DNA of 64,000 nucleotides, taken from contig CACBAM010000002.1 in assembly GCA_902537215.1 (NCBI GenBank), positions 124,001-188,000 of the forward strand. Reading direction: 5' to 3'. Origin of the DNA: an uncultured Alphaproteobacteria bacterium (GTDB lineage: Bacteria; Pseudomonadota; Alphaproteobacteria; Rhodobacterales; Rhodobacteraceae). Below are positions 45,501-54,281 of this stretch, one piece after another. The notes under the pieces were generated by a model. That model had not been told where the DNA came from. It did no database searches and was given only the letters and a program-made list of their open reading frames with translations. The number at the start of each line of letters is the position of its first letter. The first letter of the stretch is position 1. Made by a program: the position numbers and the translations under genes.

Positions 45501-46404
45501 TTTTTTTTCTCTCTCTGTAGAGAATAAATAGAGTTGAACCAACAATTAAAAATGTACCAATCAAAAAGTTCAAGTCGATTTTTTCATCAAATACTAATAA
45601 GCCTAGAAATATCCCTAAAGGAATAGTAGTGTAATGCACAGGCGCCAGAGAAGATGCGGACGCATAAGTATGGCTTAAAGCCATAAAAATTTGCTGTGCG
45701 CTTGCCATCACTCCAATGATAATTAGCATAGTCCATATCTCAGGTGAGATATTATCGAGCGTAAGTGTGGAAATACAATATAAGCTAAAGACAAATGAGC
45801 CAAATAAGTTGTACCAAAATGCAGTTGCGACAGCATTTTCAGTCATTCCCAGCCGTCTTAGTGCAACAAACATTATTGAGGCAAAAAGGGTCCCAAGAAA
45901 TATATACAATATACCAATATTATACCAGTTTTTTGAGTCTGGATTGATTATAATTACAGCACCTGTTAAGCCTACGAGTATTGCAGACCATCTAAAGATG
46001 CCCACTTTTTCGCCAAGAAAAAGAATTGAAAGGATACAAATAAAAATTGGCATAACTTGTGATAAAGCCAATGCTTTGCTAATATCAAAATGAATTACAG
46101 ATAGATACCAAAAGGATAAGCCTAATAAACCGGCAACACTACGAAGAGACATTACTTTTTTATTTTTTATTATAAAGTAACTTGTTCCACCAATCTGTAG
46201 ACCTACTACCACTAATACCGGTAAGCAAAATAAGTACCGAAACATTAACACGATAGATAAAGAAACATCACTTGAGAAGTATTTAATGATTGCAGCAATG
46301 AAAGTGCCCACTACTATTTCAAAAAATAAAAAAAGAGCACCTAGGAAATAAGAGTCGCGTGAATATTTTAACGATCCATTCAATTTTTTACCATTCGCAT
46401 TCAA
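45490..46404 (-). CDS. DMT-superfamily (EamA) transporter
   Basis: A 304-residue protein with ten hydrophobic helices in two EamA repeats (about residues 18-150 and 165-300). Features include LLGLSFWYLSVIHFDISKALALSQVMPIFICIL and TYASASSLAPVHYTTIPLGIFLGLLVFDE, both typical of the family. Substrate unknown; relatives export amino acids or metabolites. Its start overlaps the P450 stop by 17 bases, so the two are co-transcribed. Confidence 0.87.
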   Translation of the reverse strand: MNANGKKLNGSLKYSRDSYFLGALFLFFEIVVGTFIAAIIKYFSSDVSLSIVLMFRYLFCLPVLVVVGLQIGGTSYFIIKNKKVMSLRSVAGLLGLSFWYLSVIHFDISKALALSQVMPIFICILSILFLGEKVGIFRWSAILVGLTGAVIIINPDSKNWYNIGILYIFLGTLFASIMFVALRRLGMTENAVATAFWYNLFGSFVFSLYCISTLTLDNISPEIWTMLIIIGVMASAQQIFMALSHTYASASSLAPVHYTTIPLGIFLGLLVFDEKIDLNFLIGTFLIVGSTLFILYRERKKTIG

Positions 46405-47551
46405 GAGACTTTATGCCTCTGAAAGCCCAGCCATCAAACTCGTACTCTTTTTTGTCAACCAATTTCAAGTTAGGAAATGCTGAGAATAGTTTTGGTAACG
46501 CAACTAAGCTTATCATAGTACTCGCTATAGATGCTCCAGCGCAATAATGCGGTCCTGCACCAAAATGAATTGATTTAGAGCAATCTCTTTCTAACAGAAA
46601 CTTTTGAGGATTTGTGAAAACTTTTTCGTCTCGGTTAGCGGAGGAAAACATAAGGAACACTCTTTCTCCTTTTTTAAAATAAACATTTTTATATAAAAAA
46701 TCTTTCGCTATTTCTCTTGGAGACATACCAATAGGAGACATCCAACGACAAAATTCATTTAATAATTGATCCCAATTATTCTTGGTAAGTAATAGCTCTT
46801 TTAACCCAAAATTTAAAGCTGCCCATATACATCCGGCTATCGCGTCGCGAGGTTCATTTTGCCCTCCAGAAATTGCTAGCTTGATGTTCGCACTAATTTG
46901 ATCTGTGCTAAGATTGCCTTCTAGCATCGTACTAATCATTGAAAAATCATAGTCTCTGCTTTTTGTCCTGACTATTTCATTAATATGTGCATCAATACTT
47001 TCTGTACAGTTATTGCAGTACTCTTCAATATTTTTATCTCCAGTGTAATTAGAACATCCATCGATCATACCCTGGCTCACTCTGTCCATTTCATCTGCCG
47101 TCATGTTAGTAAGCCCAGTAACTATTTTAAGACATTCGGCTGAAAACTCTTTGGCATATAACGTGAGAAGGTCTCCAGATTTTAGCATCTTAATTTTATC
47201 AACTATCTTATCGGCGATAGTCTCAAATCTATATTTCCAATGGTCCCTAGATGTTTTAGGAGAAATTGTCTTAAATATGGTTTTTCTTTCGTCCATATGG
47301 TCTTTTCCATCTTTCCTCATCATGTTCTGCCCCATTAAAAGTGTCATAAGTCCTTCAGGCTGAACGGATGAAAATACATCTGTATTCTTTTCACACTCAT
47401 AGATTGACTCTCTATCACAAATCATTGTTGCTTTTACTTGGGGAACAAAACAAATAGGATTAAGCGTTCGCATTTCCTTTAGAACTGGATACGGATTACC
47501 GGTAAAACTGGAAATATCTATATTAAAGACTGGCTTTTCTTTCGTAATCAT
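46388..47551 (-). CDS. Cytochrome P450
   Basis: A 387-residue soluble bacterial P450. The haem loop is IHFGAGPHYCAGASIAS with the cysteine ligand. The K-helix ExxR is not obvious where expected, but MSPIGMSPREIAKDF is a likely equivalent of its surroundings. The I-helix reads SGGQNEPRDAIAG, with Asn-Glu-Pro in place of the usual acid-Thr pair, so proton delivery may differ. There is no redox partner gene nearby. Substrate unknown. It lies upstream of the DMT transporter, overlapping by 17 bases. Confidence 0.88.
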   Translation of the reverse strand: MITKEKPVFNIDISSFTGNPYPVLKEMRTLNPICFVPQVKATMICDRESIYECEKNTDVFSSVQPEGLMTLLMGQNMMRKDGKDHMDERKTIFKTISPKTSRDHWKYRFETIADKIVDKIKMLKSGDLLTLYAKEFSAECLKIVTGLTNMTADEMDRVSQGMIDGCSNYTGDKNIEEYCNNCTESIDAHINEIVRTKSRDYDFSMISTMLEGNLSTDQISANIKLAISGGQNEPRDAIAGCIWAALNFGLKELLLTKNNWDQLLNEFCRWMSPIGMSPREIAKDFLYKNVYFKKGERVFLMFSSANRDEKVFTNPQKFLLERDCSKSIHFGAGPHYCAGASIASTMISLVALPKLFSAFPNLKLVDKKEYEFDGWAFRGIKSLECEW

Positions 47552-47736
47552 TCTAGCAAACCATTAGTTTCAAACATGTATAATTAAAATCAGCAAAAAA
47601 ATTTTGTCTTGGATTCAAAAAATATTTCACTATTTCTCATTCAGCACCTACGAATATTATAATTATATATCTTTTTCGAAATGAGACCAACTCACTCGTA
47701 ACCTGTAAACTATACAATTTCAAAACTTATGGAAAA

Positions 47737-49512
47737 ATGAAATCAAAAACGATGGATAATAAGCGCGGCAATCCTCAGAGTCCAAAAGGCTATCAGGTGA
47801 ATCAGTTTTTTAAAAAAATTTTTATGCCACACTTATTTTGGGCATTGGGAGCCTTTATATTCCTTCTTGTTACAGTTCTTATAACTCTATCACTACCCAT
47901 AATGGTTCGCTATATTGTTGATGGGTATGTATTTAATATTGAAACCGGTCAAAAATACCTTTTTATAAGTTGTGTCTTAGTAACTGTTGCGGCTTTTGGC
48001 ACCGCTATTCGCTTTTATTTAGTAACATTACTTGGAGAACGATTAGTTTCTGATCTGAGGCAAGAGTTATTCGAAAAGATAATTAATTTGAGCCCAAATT
48101 TTTTTGAGAAAAATTTAACCGGTGATTTAGTGTCTAGAATAAATGCAGATACAACTCTTGTGCAAAGCGTTGCAGGATCCACTTTATCTCTTGCTATCAG
48201 AAATACATTGCTGTTTTTAGGGGGAATTATGTTAATGTTCTCTACATCGATCAAATTAGCGTCATTTTCTCTTCTAATTATCCCGTTGATAGTGTTTCCC
48301 CTACTGTACTTTGGAAGATTTTTACGTAAGCTAACCCGTCAAACACAGGATAAATTGGCCGATAGCGCTGGACTTGCATCCGAATATATTTTCGCTGCAA
48401 CAACAATTCAAACAAATAGCTATCAAGACCATTCGGTAGCAGAATATAAAGAATTAATAGAGGATAGTTACTTCAAATCTAAAACGCGTGTTGTTGCCAG
48501 ATCAATTATGGTTTTTTTAATAATTATATTAGTATTTTTAGCTATTTCTTTTGTTGTTTGGGCAGGCCTTAAGGATGTTGAGAGTGGTAGTTTTTCAATA
48601 GGTGAATTGCTTCAATTTTGTCTTTACTCGTTGGTTGTTGGAGTAAGTGTCGGAGCCATAACGGAGACTTATGGAGAGATAAGTAAATTTTTAGGTGCTT
48701 TGGATAGAATAGGAGAAATTTTTAATACGTTGGATCCGGTAGAGGAACCCAATGATCCAATCCTGATGAAAACGCCAATAAACGGATCTATCACTTTTAA
48801 AAAAGTAAAATTTTCTTACCCAATGAGAGAAGAATTCTCAGCTTTAGATATTCCCAAACTTACCATAAACAAGAACGAAAAAGTCGCATTGGTAGGTCTT
48901 TCAGGAGCAGGGAAGACTACTTTCTTCCAACTAATACAAAGATTATATGATACTGATAAAGGCTCTATTCTAATTGATACTTATCCTATTACCAAGGTGT
49001 CTAAATCTCATTTACGGCAACAGATAGCGTATGTTCCTCAGGAACCAGTTATTTTTTCAAAATCAGTGGTAGATAATATTCGCGTTGGAAGGGTTAATGC
49101 AACATTAGCTGAAGTTGAAAGGGCTGCAAAGCTAGCTTGTGCAGAGGAATTCATAAAAGATTTACCACATGGCTATAACACTCTTTTGGGTGAGAGAGGA
49201 TTATTGATCTCGGTTGGACAAAAGCAGAGGATAGCTATAGCAAGAGCGATATTAAGAGACTCTCCAATTCTTCTTCTGGACGAAGCAACTTCTTCTCTGG
49301 ATGCAATATCAGAAAACGCGATAAAGATGGCGATCGATAATATATCAGGTGATAAGACTATTATTGTTATTGCTCATCGACTTGCGACTGTAAAAAACGC
49401 TGACCGGATATTATTTCTTGAGAAAGGCAAGATAGAGAATGAGGGTTCCCACAAAGAATTAATGCGTATTAGTAATAAGTATAAAAAATTGGCCGAGCTA
49501 CAATTTTTGTGA
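47737..49512 (+). CDS. ABC transporter, fused permease-ATPase (MsbA-like exporter)
   Basis: A 591-residue half-transporter. The six-helix exporter domain spans about residues 30-325 (FFEKNLTGDLVSRINADTTLVQ is the standard coupling region). The ATPase domain has Walker A GLSGAGKTT, the Q-loop YVPQEP, signature SVGQKQRIAIARAIL and Walker B ILLLDEATSSLD, followed by the switch histidine AHRLAT. The signature is SVGQ rather than SGGQ, a variant also known in other ABC exporters. It may export lipid or peptide. A second ATG five codons in is an alternative start. Confidence 0.9.
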   Translation: MKSKTMDNKRGNPQSPKGYQVNQFFKKIFMPHLFWALGAFIFLLVTVLITLSLPIMVRYIVDGYVFNIETGQKYLFISCVLVTVAAFGTAIRFYLVTLLGERLVSDLRQELFEKIINLSPNFFEKNLTGDLVSRINADTTLVQSVAGSTLSLAIRNTLLFLGGIMLMFSTSIKLASFSLLIIPLIVFPLLYFGRFLRKLTRQTQDKLADSAGLASEYIFAATTIQTNSYQDHSVAEYKELIEDSYFKSKTRVVARSIMVFLIIILVFLAISFVVWAGLKDVESGSFSIGELLQFCLYSLVVGVSVGAITETYGEISKFLGALDRIGEIFNTLDPVEEPNDPILMKTPINGSITFKKVKFSYPMREEFSALDIPKLTINKNEKVALVGLSGAGKTTFFQLIQRLYDTDKGSILIDTYPITKVSKSHLRQQIAYVPQEPVIFSKSVVDNIRVGRVNATLAEVERAAKLACAEEFIKDLPHGYNTLLGERGLLISVGQKQRIAIARAILRDSPILLLDEATSSLDAISENAIKMAIDNISGDKTIIVIAHRLATVKNADRILFLEKGKIENEGSHKELMRISNKYKKLAELQFL

Positions 49513-49579
49513 TACCCAAACTTTATTCTTGAAACTGTCACAGATTGCTGTTTATTCTATATGTAAGGGGGACTGTATA

Positions 49580-51469
49580 ATGAAATGGGAAACACTTGCC
49601 AGCACAAAAGCTATAGAGAACGAAATGCCTTTCGAGAAGCGTCTCGAAGCGAAAACCATATACTCATTACTGTCTCGGACTGCAATGAAGTACTCTGGAA
49701 GACCTGCTGTATCTTTTCAGCTTGATTCTGACCCAAAGGCATCTGCTGAAACACTCAATTGGGGACAACTGCAGTCCAAAGTAACACAGGCAGCCAATGG
49801 CTTTAAATCCCTTGGGGTATCTGAAAATGCCACGATAGCTTACATTTTGCCCATATGCACTGAGGCAATAATTTCTTTTATAGCTGGAACAACAGCTGGT
49901 GTTGTTGTACCCATTAGCCCACTGTTAGAGCCCAAGCAGATGGCAGGAATCCTCAAGCTAGCAGGGGTAAAAGTAGTCGTAAGCATGAAAGCTCTTCCAA
50001 AAACTGATGTTGCACAAAAAGTTGCTAAGGCTCTAGAAGATTGCCCCGATGTATCTCACCTAGTTGAAGTTGATTTGGTTAGATATTTAAGCTTTCCAAA
50101 AAGTTGGATAGCACCTTTGATTAGACCAAAAGTAAAGACCAAGCACTCCGCTGAAATAATATCATTTGATGATATGTTGAAATCGCAATCAGGTTCCTCA
50201 TTGACGTTTAAGGATGATGTCAAAGATCGAACAGCTGCAATGTTTCATACCGGTGGTACAACAGGAGTTCCAAAACTTGCGCAACACTCTTTTATGGGTA
50301 TGCTATACCAAGGTTGGGCTATACCTGCGATCTTACCAGAGTGGAGTGATAAAGACACAATACTTTGCCCACTTCCCCTGTTCCATGTTTTTGCCGTCTA
50401 TCCTAATTTAATGACCTGTATTACATCAGGAGCACACATAGTCTTTTTGACACCGCAAGGTTATAGAGGAGATGGTGTTTTTGACAATTTTTGGAGATTG
50501 GTTGAAAGATGGAAACCAGCGTTCATTACTCTGGTGCCTACTGCGGCAGCAGAACTAATGCAAAGACCTGTGAATGCAGATGTTTCGTCTCTTCGCTTTG
50601 CTCTGTGTGGTTCAGCGCCAATGCCAAGTGAGTTGTTTAAAAAGTTTGAAAGTGCAACGGGTATAACGATTATGGAGGGTTATGGAATGACTGAAGCTCA
50701 TTGTAATATATCTTGTAATCCTATCGAGGGAGAACGAAAGATTGGTACAGTAGGGATTCCAGTTCCCTACACAAAAGTAAAGTTGGTAAAGCACGATGGT
50801 AACAAAAAAAATTTGGCAGAGTGTAAAACAGGTGAGGTAGGTGAAATTTGTGTTTCAGGCCCCGGCGTTTTAGCAGGCAAAACGTACACTGATCCAGAAA
50901 AAAATAAAGAATTATATTTTGAAGATGAGTTCTTAAGAACAGGTGATTTAGGCTTTCTGGATAAAGACGGTTATTTGAAGATAACTGGGAGAGCAAAAGA
51001 TTTGATTATTAGAGGTGGTCATAATATTGATCCCGCTATAGCCGAGGAGGCACTAGCATCTCATCCGTCTGTAGCGATGGTAGGTGTTATAGGCCAACCG
51101 GACGCGAGAGCCGGTGAAATGCCATGTGCTTATGTTGAACTAATTAAAGGGTCTGAAGTTGCTACCGGAGAATTGATTAAGCATGTAGAAAAGAATATTG
51201 GTGAAAAAGCGGCAATTCCTAAGCATTTTGATATTGTTGATGAAATGCCTAAAACGCCTATAGGTAAGATTTTTAAACCAGAATTAAGGAAGAGGGCGAT
51301 AAAGAGAGTTTATAATGAGGCATTAGAAAAATATGGAATCAATGCAAGGGTGCAAGAGGTTATTGATCATCCAATTAAAGGATTGACGGCTGTTATAGCC
51401 AAAAATGGTGTTAATGACGCAAAACAGATTGGTAAAGTATTGGACAAGTTTATTTTTTCTTGGGAGTGA
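49580..51469 (+). CDS. Acyl-CoA synthetase (long-chain or aryl type)
   Basis: The ATG at 49580 (AAGGGGG about 10 bases upstream) gives 629 residues; the frame to 49529 has no ribosome site. The ANL ligase has a P-loop read as HTGGTTGVPKLAQHS, MEGYGMTEAHC, RTGDLGFLDKDGYLKITGRAKDLIIRGG and the C-terminal catalytic lysine in TPIGKIFK. The first P-loop serine is Gly (HTGGTTG). Substrate not determined; the long form suits fatty acids. It lies 67 bases after the ABC exporter, so fatty acid processing with export is possible. Confidence 0.88.
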   Translation: MKWETLASTKAIENEMPFEKRLEAKTIYSLLSRTAMKYSGRPAVSFQLDSDPKASAETLNWGQLQSKVTQAANGFKSLGVSENATIAYILPICTEAIISFIAGTTAGVVVPISPLLEPKQMAGILKLAGVKVVVSMKALPKTDVAQKVAKALEDCPDVSHLVEVDLVRYLSFPKSWIAPLIRPKVKTKHSAEIISFDDMLKSQSGSSLTFKDDVKDRTAAMFHTGGTTGVPKLAQHSFMGMLYQGWAIPAILPEWSDKDTILCPLPLFHVFAVYPNLMTCITSGAHIVFLTPQGYRGDGVFDNFWRLVERWKPAFITLVPTAAAELMQRPVNADVSSLRFALCGSAPMPSELFKKFESATGITIMEGYGMTEAHCNISCNPIEGERKIGTVGIPVPYTKVKLVKHDGNKKNLAECKTGEVGEICVSGPGVLAGKTYTDPEKNKELYFEDEFLRTGDLGFLDKDGYLKITGRAKDLIIRGGHNIDPAIAEEALASHPSVAMVGVIGQPDARAGEMPCAYVELIKGSEVATGELIKHVEKNIGEKAAIPKHFDIVDEMPKTPIGKIFKPELRKRAIKRVYNEALEKYGINARVQEVIDHPIKGLTAVIAKNGVNDAKQIGKVLDKFIFSWE

Positions 51470-51471
51470 AG

Positions 51472-53604
51472 TTAAGACCCAATACCAAGTATTTCAAATA
51501 TTGCTCTTATGTCCTCTACTTGTCGTAACTTTTGAGCTGAAGACAATGCGCTACTGAAGACAAAAGGTTCGTTCATCTCTTTATTTTCTTGATCTGATAC
51601 ACCAGAGTTATTTGCTGCTGAAATTAATTGTACAGAGCCCTCATCCGACGGATCGTCACCCAACTCAGTGAGCATTCTGGTAATAGTTTCATTTATTACA
51701 TTATTAGTGGCTTCTGTTGTTTCAGCTACCAATTGAAGTTCTTGGTTAGTTATAATTGGAGCTTCTACTAATATGGGTAATGACGATTGTGGTACTAAAG
51801 CTTCATTTTGCTCTTGAAATTCAAAGTCAAAGCTCTTCAGCCTGTTGCTTTGGGTTCGTGATTGAAAGCTTTTGTTAACGCTTTTGTCTCCAGCAAGCTT
51901 TTCTTTCAGAGCATCTTTTATACTTTCGCCAATACCAACATTTACCTCGATAGCTGGAATTGCTTTATTAAGAGAGTTTTCACCTGCAGGTATAACACTA
52001 GGTATACTATTTATAAGATCAATTACTTCTGAAAAGCTTTTTATTTGATTAAATACTTTCTGGTTTAGGCTAGATTCAAAAAGAGCCTTGGAGGAATCTA
52101 TATTTTTTTGGAGAGGTTCATTAAGAAGGCCCGCCAATGTTTGGCTATCAGTTTTTGCGCCTAGTAAAGACAGGATTGGCATTAAATCGTTCTGCAGTTT
52201 AACTTGCTCCAGAATTTGATTAGCCTTATTTATGTTAGCAGAAAAATCAACTCTTTGGTTTCTCAAGGTATCATAACCTAAGTCAATCAAATCTGAGGAG
52301 AATTTATAAATGATAAGGTTATAGATTTTTGTTAAATCTTTCTGGGGTATATCCTTTCCTAGTAATAAATTTAATTGTGTTAGATCACTTAGTTTTGCAA
52401 ACTCGTTATCCAGAAACTCTTTTGGATCTCCTATCAAAGCAAATTTTTCGTTAGAATTTGCGGTATCTATAATTAGATCTATTAATTGATCTGAAATATT
52501 TGGATATTCTTTCTGAATGTTTCTTTTTGTTTCCAATAATAACTCGTTTGGGCCCTTTTGAACATCAGTTAAAATATTATTTAACTTTATTATTGCCTCT
52601 ATTCCCGGGTCCAAAGCCGGAGGTTCGTCTTCGTCATGTTTTGGATTGGCTGGCGCCTCTTTTGCTTTTTTTAATTCTTGTACTTTTTCAGATAAAACTG
52701 CTGCTTCTTCCTCCGGTATTGCAACAACCTGCATATTATCAGAGAATGTTTCTGCTTTAGCTGGTTCTATTTCATAGTTATAAACGCCATCGGCCAATAC
52801 AGGCATGACTATTTGGTTTGGCTCAAACCGTGATGCCGGAGCAGGGACATATACAGTTGTAACATAAACTTTTACTTCACCACTTGGTAAGGTGATAAGC
52901 TCTTCTCCTGGGGCTAAGATGGTAGTTATTATATCTTCATTAGACGATGAAAGGGGTTCATAGTCTGCTTCCTCGCTATCTACCTTCCTCACAACTGGAT
53001 TGTCAGGGATTGGTCTATCTATAAAAAATAAGTTCTTTTCATTATGCTGGTTTAAATATCCATTGGATGGTTCAACAAAAAACTCGATAATTTCTCCATC
53101 AGAAAGATTTTCCATATCAGAAGTGGTAGCATCATCTATAAGCTTTACGAATCCCATTTCGGGAGTGATTGCTTCACTACTCTCTGTGTCATATAAGTCT
53201 TTAAAGTCTATATTCAGTTTTTGTATTCCATCCCTTATCACTGGAAAGAATTCATCTGATGGGTCTAATGCTAAATCTTTAATTACGAATGCAGGTATTT
53301 CTATTGAAAGAGTTGTGCCTAACTCATTTTCAAGAAAAAACTCACTACCATAGTCTGTTCGACCAAATATAGATGGGTTTCCCGCAGGTTTTTCCACGAT
53401 GTCTCCATTTGAGTTCAAAATATTGTTAATTGAAAATCTAAATACATCCAGGTCACCCTCACTATATGAGTCTAAAATTTTTTGCGCCTCTACCGAATAT
53501 GATCCCTCCTGAGCATAGACTGGAATCAGAGAAGAAAGAGAAATAATACAAAAACATAATCTTGCTAGAAGAAAGTTGTGTAAATAGCAGTCTGTACTTT
53601 TCAT
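51472..53604 (-). CDS. Large secreted protein of unknown function (710 aa)
   Basis: A 710-residue protein with a plausible signal peptide (LARLCFCIISLSSLIPVYAQ, cleavage after AQ near residue 32). The mature part is acidic and beta-rich to about residue 290 (GDLDVFRFSINNILN, LAPGEELITLPSGEVKVYVTTVYVPAPAS), then has a Pro/Glu-rich linker (EAPANPKHDEDEPPALDPG) and a helical region with repeated Asn/Leu/Lys stretches. No family recognised. It may be a periplasmic or surface protein. Its stop is 3 bases from that of the convergent acyl-CoA synthetase. Confidence 0.8.
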   Translation of the reverse strand: MKSTDCYLHNFLLARLCFCIISLSSLIPVYAQEGSYSVEAQKILDSYSEGDLDVFRFSINNILNSNGDIVEKPAGNPSIFGRTDYGSEFFLENELGTTLSIEIPAFVIKDLALDPSDEFFPVIRDGIQKLNIDFKDLYDTESSEAITPEMGFVKLIDDATTSDMENLSDGEIIEFFVEPSNGYLNQHNEKNLFFIDRPIPDNPVVRKVDSEEADYEPLSSSNEDIITTILAPGEELITLPSGEVKVYVTTVYVPAPASRFEPNQIVMPVLADGVYNYEIEPAKAETFSDNMQVVAIPEEEAAVLSEKVQELKKAKEAPANPKHDEDEPPALDPGIEAIIKLNNILTDVQKGPNELLLETKRNIQKEYPNISDQLIDLIIDTANSNEKFALIGDPKEFLDNEFAKLSDLTQLNLLLGKDIPQKDLTKIYNLIIYKFSSDLIDLGYDTLRNQRVDFSANINKANQILEQVKLQNDLMPILSLLGAKTDSQTLAGLLNEPLQKNIDSSKALFESSLNQKVFNQIKSFSEVIDLINSIPSVIPAGENSLNKAIPAIEVNVGIGESIKDALKEKLAGDKSVNKSFQSRTQSNRLKSFDFEFQEQNEALVPQSSLPILVEAPIITNQELQLVAETTEATNNVINETITRMLTELGDDPSDEGSVQLISAANNSGVSDQENKEMNEPFVFSSALSSAQKLRQVEDIRAIFEILGIGS

Positions 53605-53691
53605 TAAGATATCTTTTTATTTTTACTACATCAGTCTAAATATATTTCGACTGAAATAGTGAAAATAATAGTAAAAACTTAACTTTTCTTT

Positions 53692-53952
53692 TTATAAACT
53701 CTTTGCTTTTAGCCAATAGGAACTAACACAACTTTCAATTCTTAGTTGGTCACCATTTACTATCTTTCTTTGACACTCTGAATAGTGGTATTTTTCTTGC
53801 GTTTCTTTCGTCGTTGTTCTGTAAAATAATTTTGATCCAGGTGTGCCAAGGTAATAATCCTCTAACATCAATCGATTGAGGTCATCGTCAAGGTTATTGC
53901 CGGAACACGAAGTGATAAAAAATAACGAAATGCCTATAAGTACTTTCTTCAT
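53692..53952 (-). CDS. Small lipoprotein, unknown function
   Basis: From the ATG at 53952 the product has 86 residues: MKKVLIGISLFFITSCSGNNL is a lipoprotein signal with the lipobox ending at the cysteine (residue 16). The mature part is about 70 residues with two further cysteines (YHYSECQRKI, LRIESCVSSY) that could form a disulfide. It lies 88 bases upstream of the 710-aa secreted protein gene on the same strand. No known family. Confidence 0.72.
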   Translation of the reverse strand: MKKVLIGISLFFITSCSGNNLDDDLNRLMLEDYYLGTPGSKLFYRTTTKETQEKYHYSECQRKIVNGDQLRIESCVSSYWLKAKSL

Positions 53953-53988
53953 AAAAGGGAAAATGCACATTTCGTGCCACGATTACAG

Positions 53989-54063
53989 TGGTGCTGCCGG
54001 AGAGATTTGAACTCTCGGCCTCTCCCTTACCAAGGGAGTGCTCTACCCCTGAGCTACGGCAGC
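53989..54063 (-). tRNA. tRNA-Thr (GGT)
   Basis: On the reverse strand the acceptor GCTGCCG pairs with CGGCAGC, D arm GCTCAGGGGTAGAGC, anticodon arm CTCCC-TTGGTAA-GGGAG with anticodon GGT, T arm GAGAGTTCAAATCTCTC and encoded CCA. All stems are complete. Confidence 0.94.
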
Positions 54064-54135
54064 AAGTAAGCCTTTAGTTTTTTTTAGTTGTATTATATAC
54101 ATATATCATTGGTGTAAAGTAAAAGGTTTCAATTG

Positions 54136-54273
54136 ATGATTGTTTCAAGCGCAAAGAATAGAAAAGAAAAAAATGAGAAGAAAATCAGAAAATTAACAAG
54201 AGAAGAAAAGTTAGCTAACGCTCTGAAAAAAAACATTAAATTGAGAAAAAAGTCCAAAAAACTCTGCTCATAG
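54136..54273 (+). CDS. Small basic protein upstream of murA (45 aa)
   Basis: Translation from the ATG at 54136 gives 45 residues, very rich in Lys/Arg and almost free of hydrophobic residues (KNRKEKNEKKIRKLTREEKLANALKKNIKLRKKSKKLCS). A short basic ORF with a similar REEKLANALKKNIKLRK stretch precedes murA in related alphaproteobacteria, as I recall. Its TAG stop lies within the TAGGAG ribosome site of murA, so translation of the two is coupled. Function unknown; an RNA-binding role is a guess. Confidence 0.7.
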   Translation: MIVSSAKNRKEKNEKKIRKLTREEKLANALKKNIKLRKKSKKLCS

Positions 54274-54281
54274 GAGCGCAA

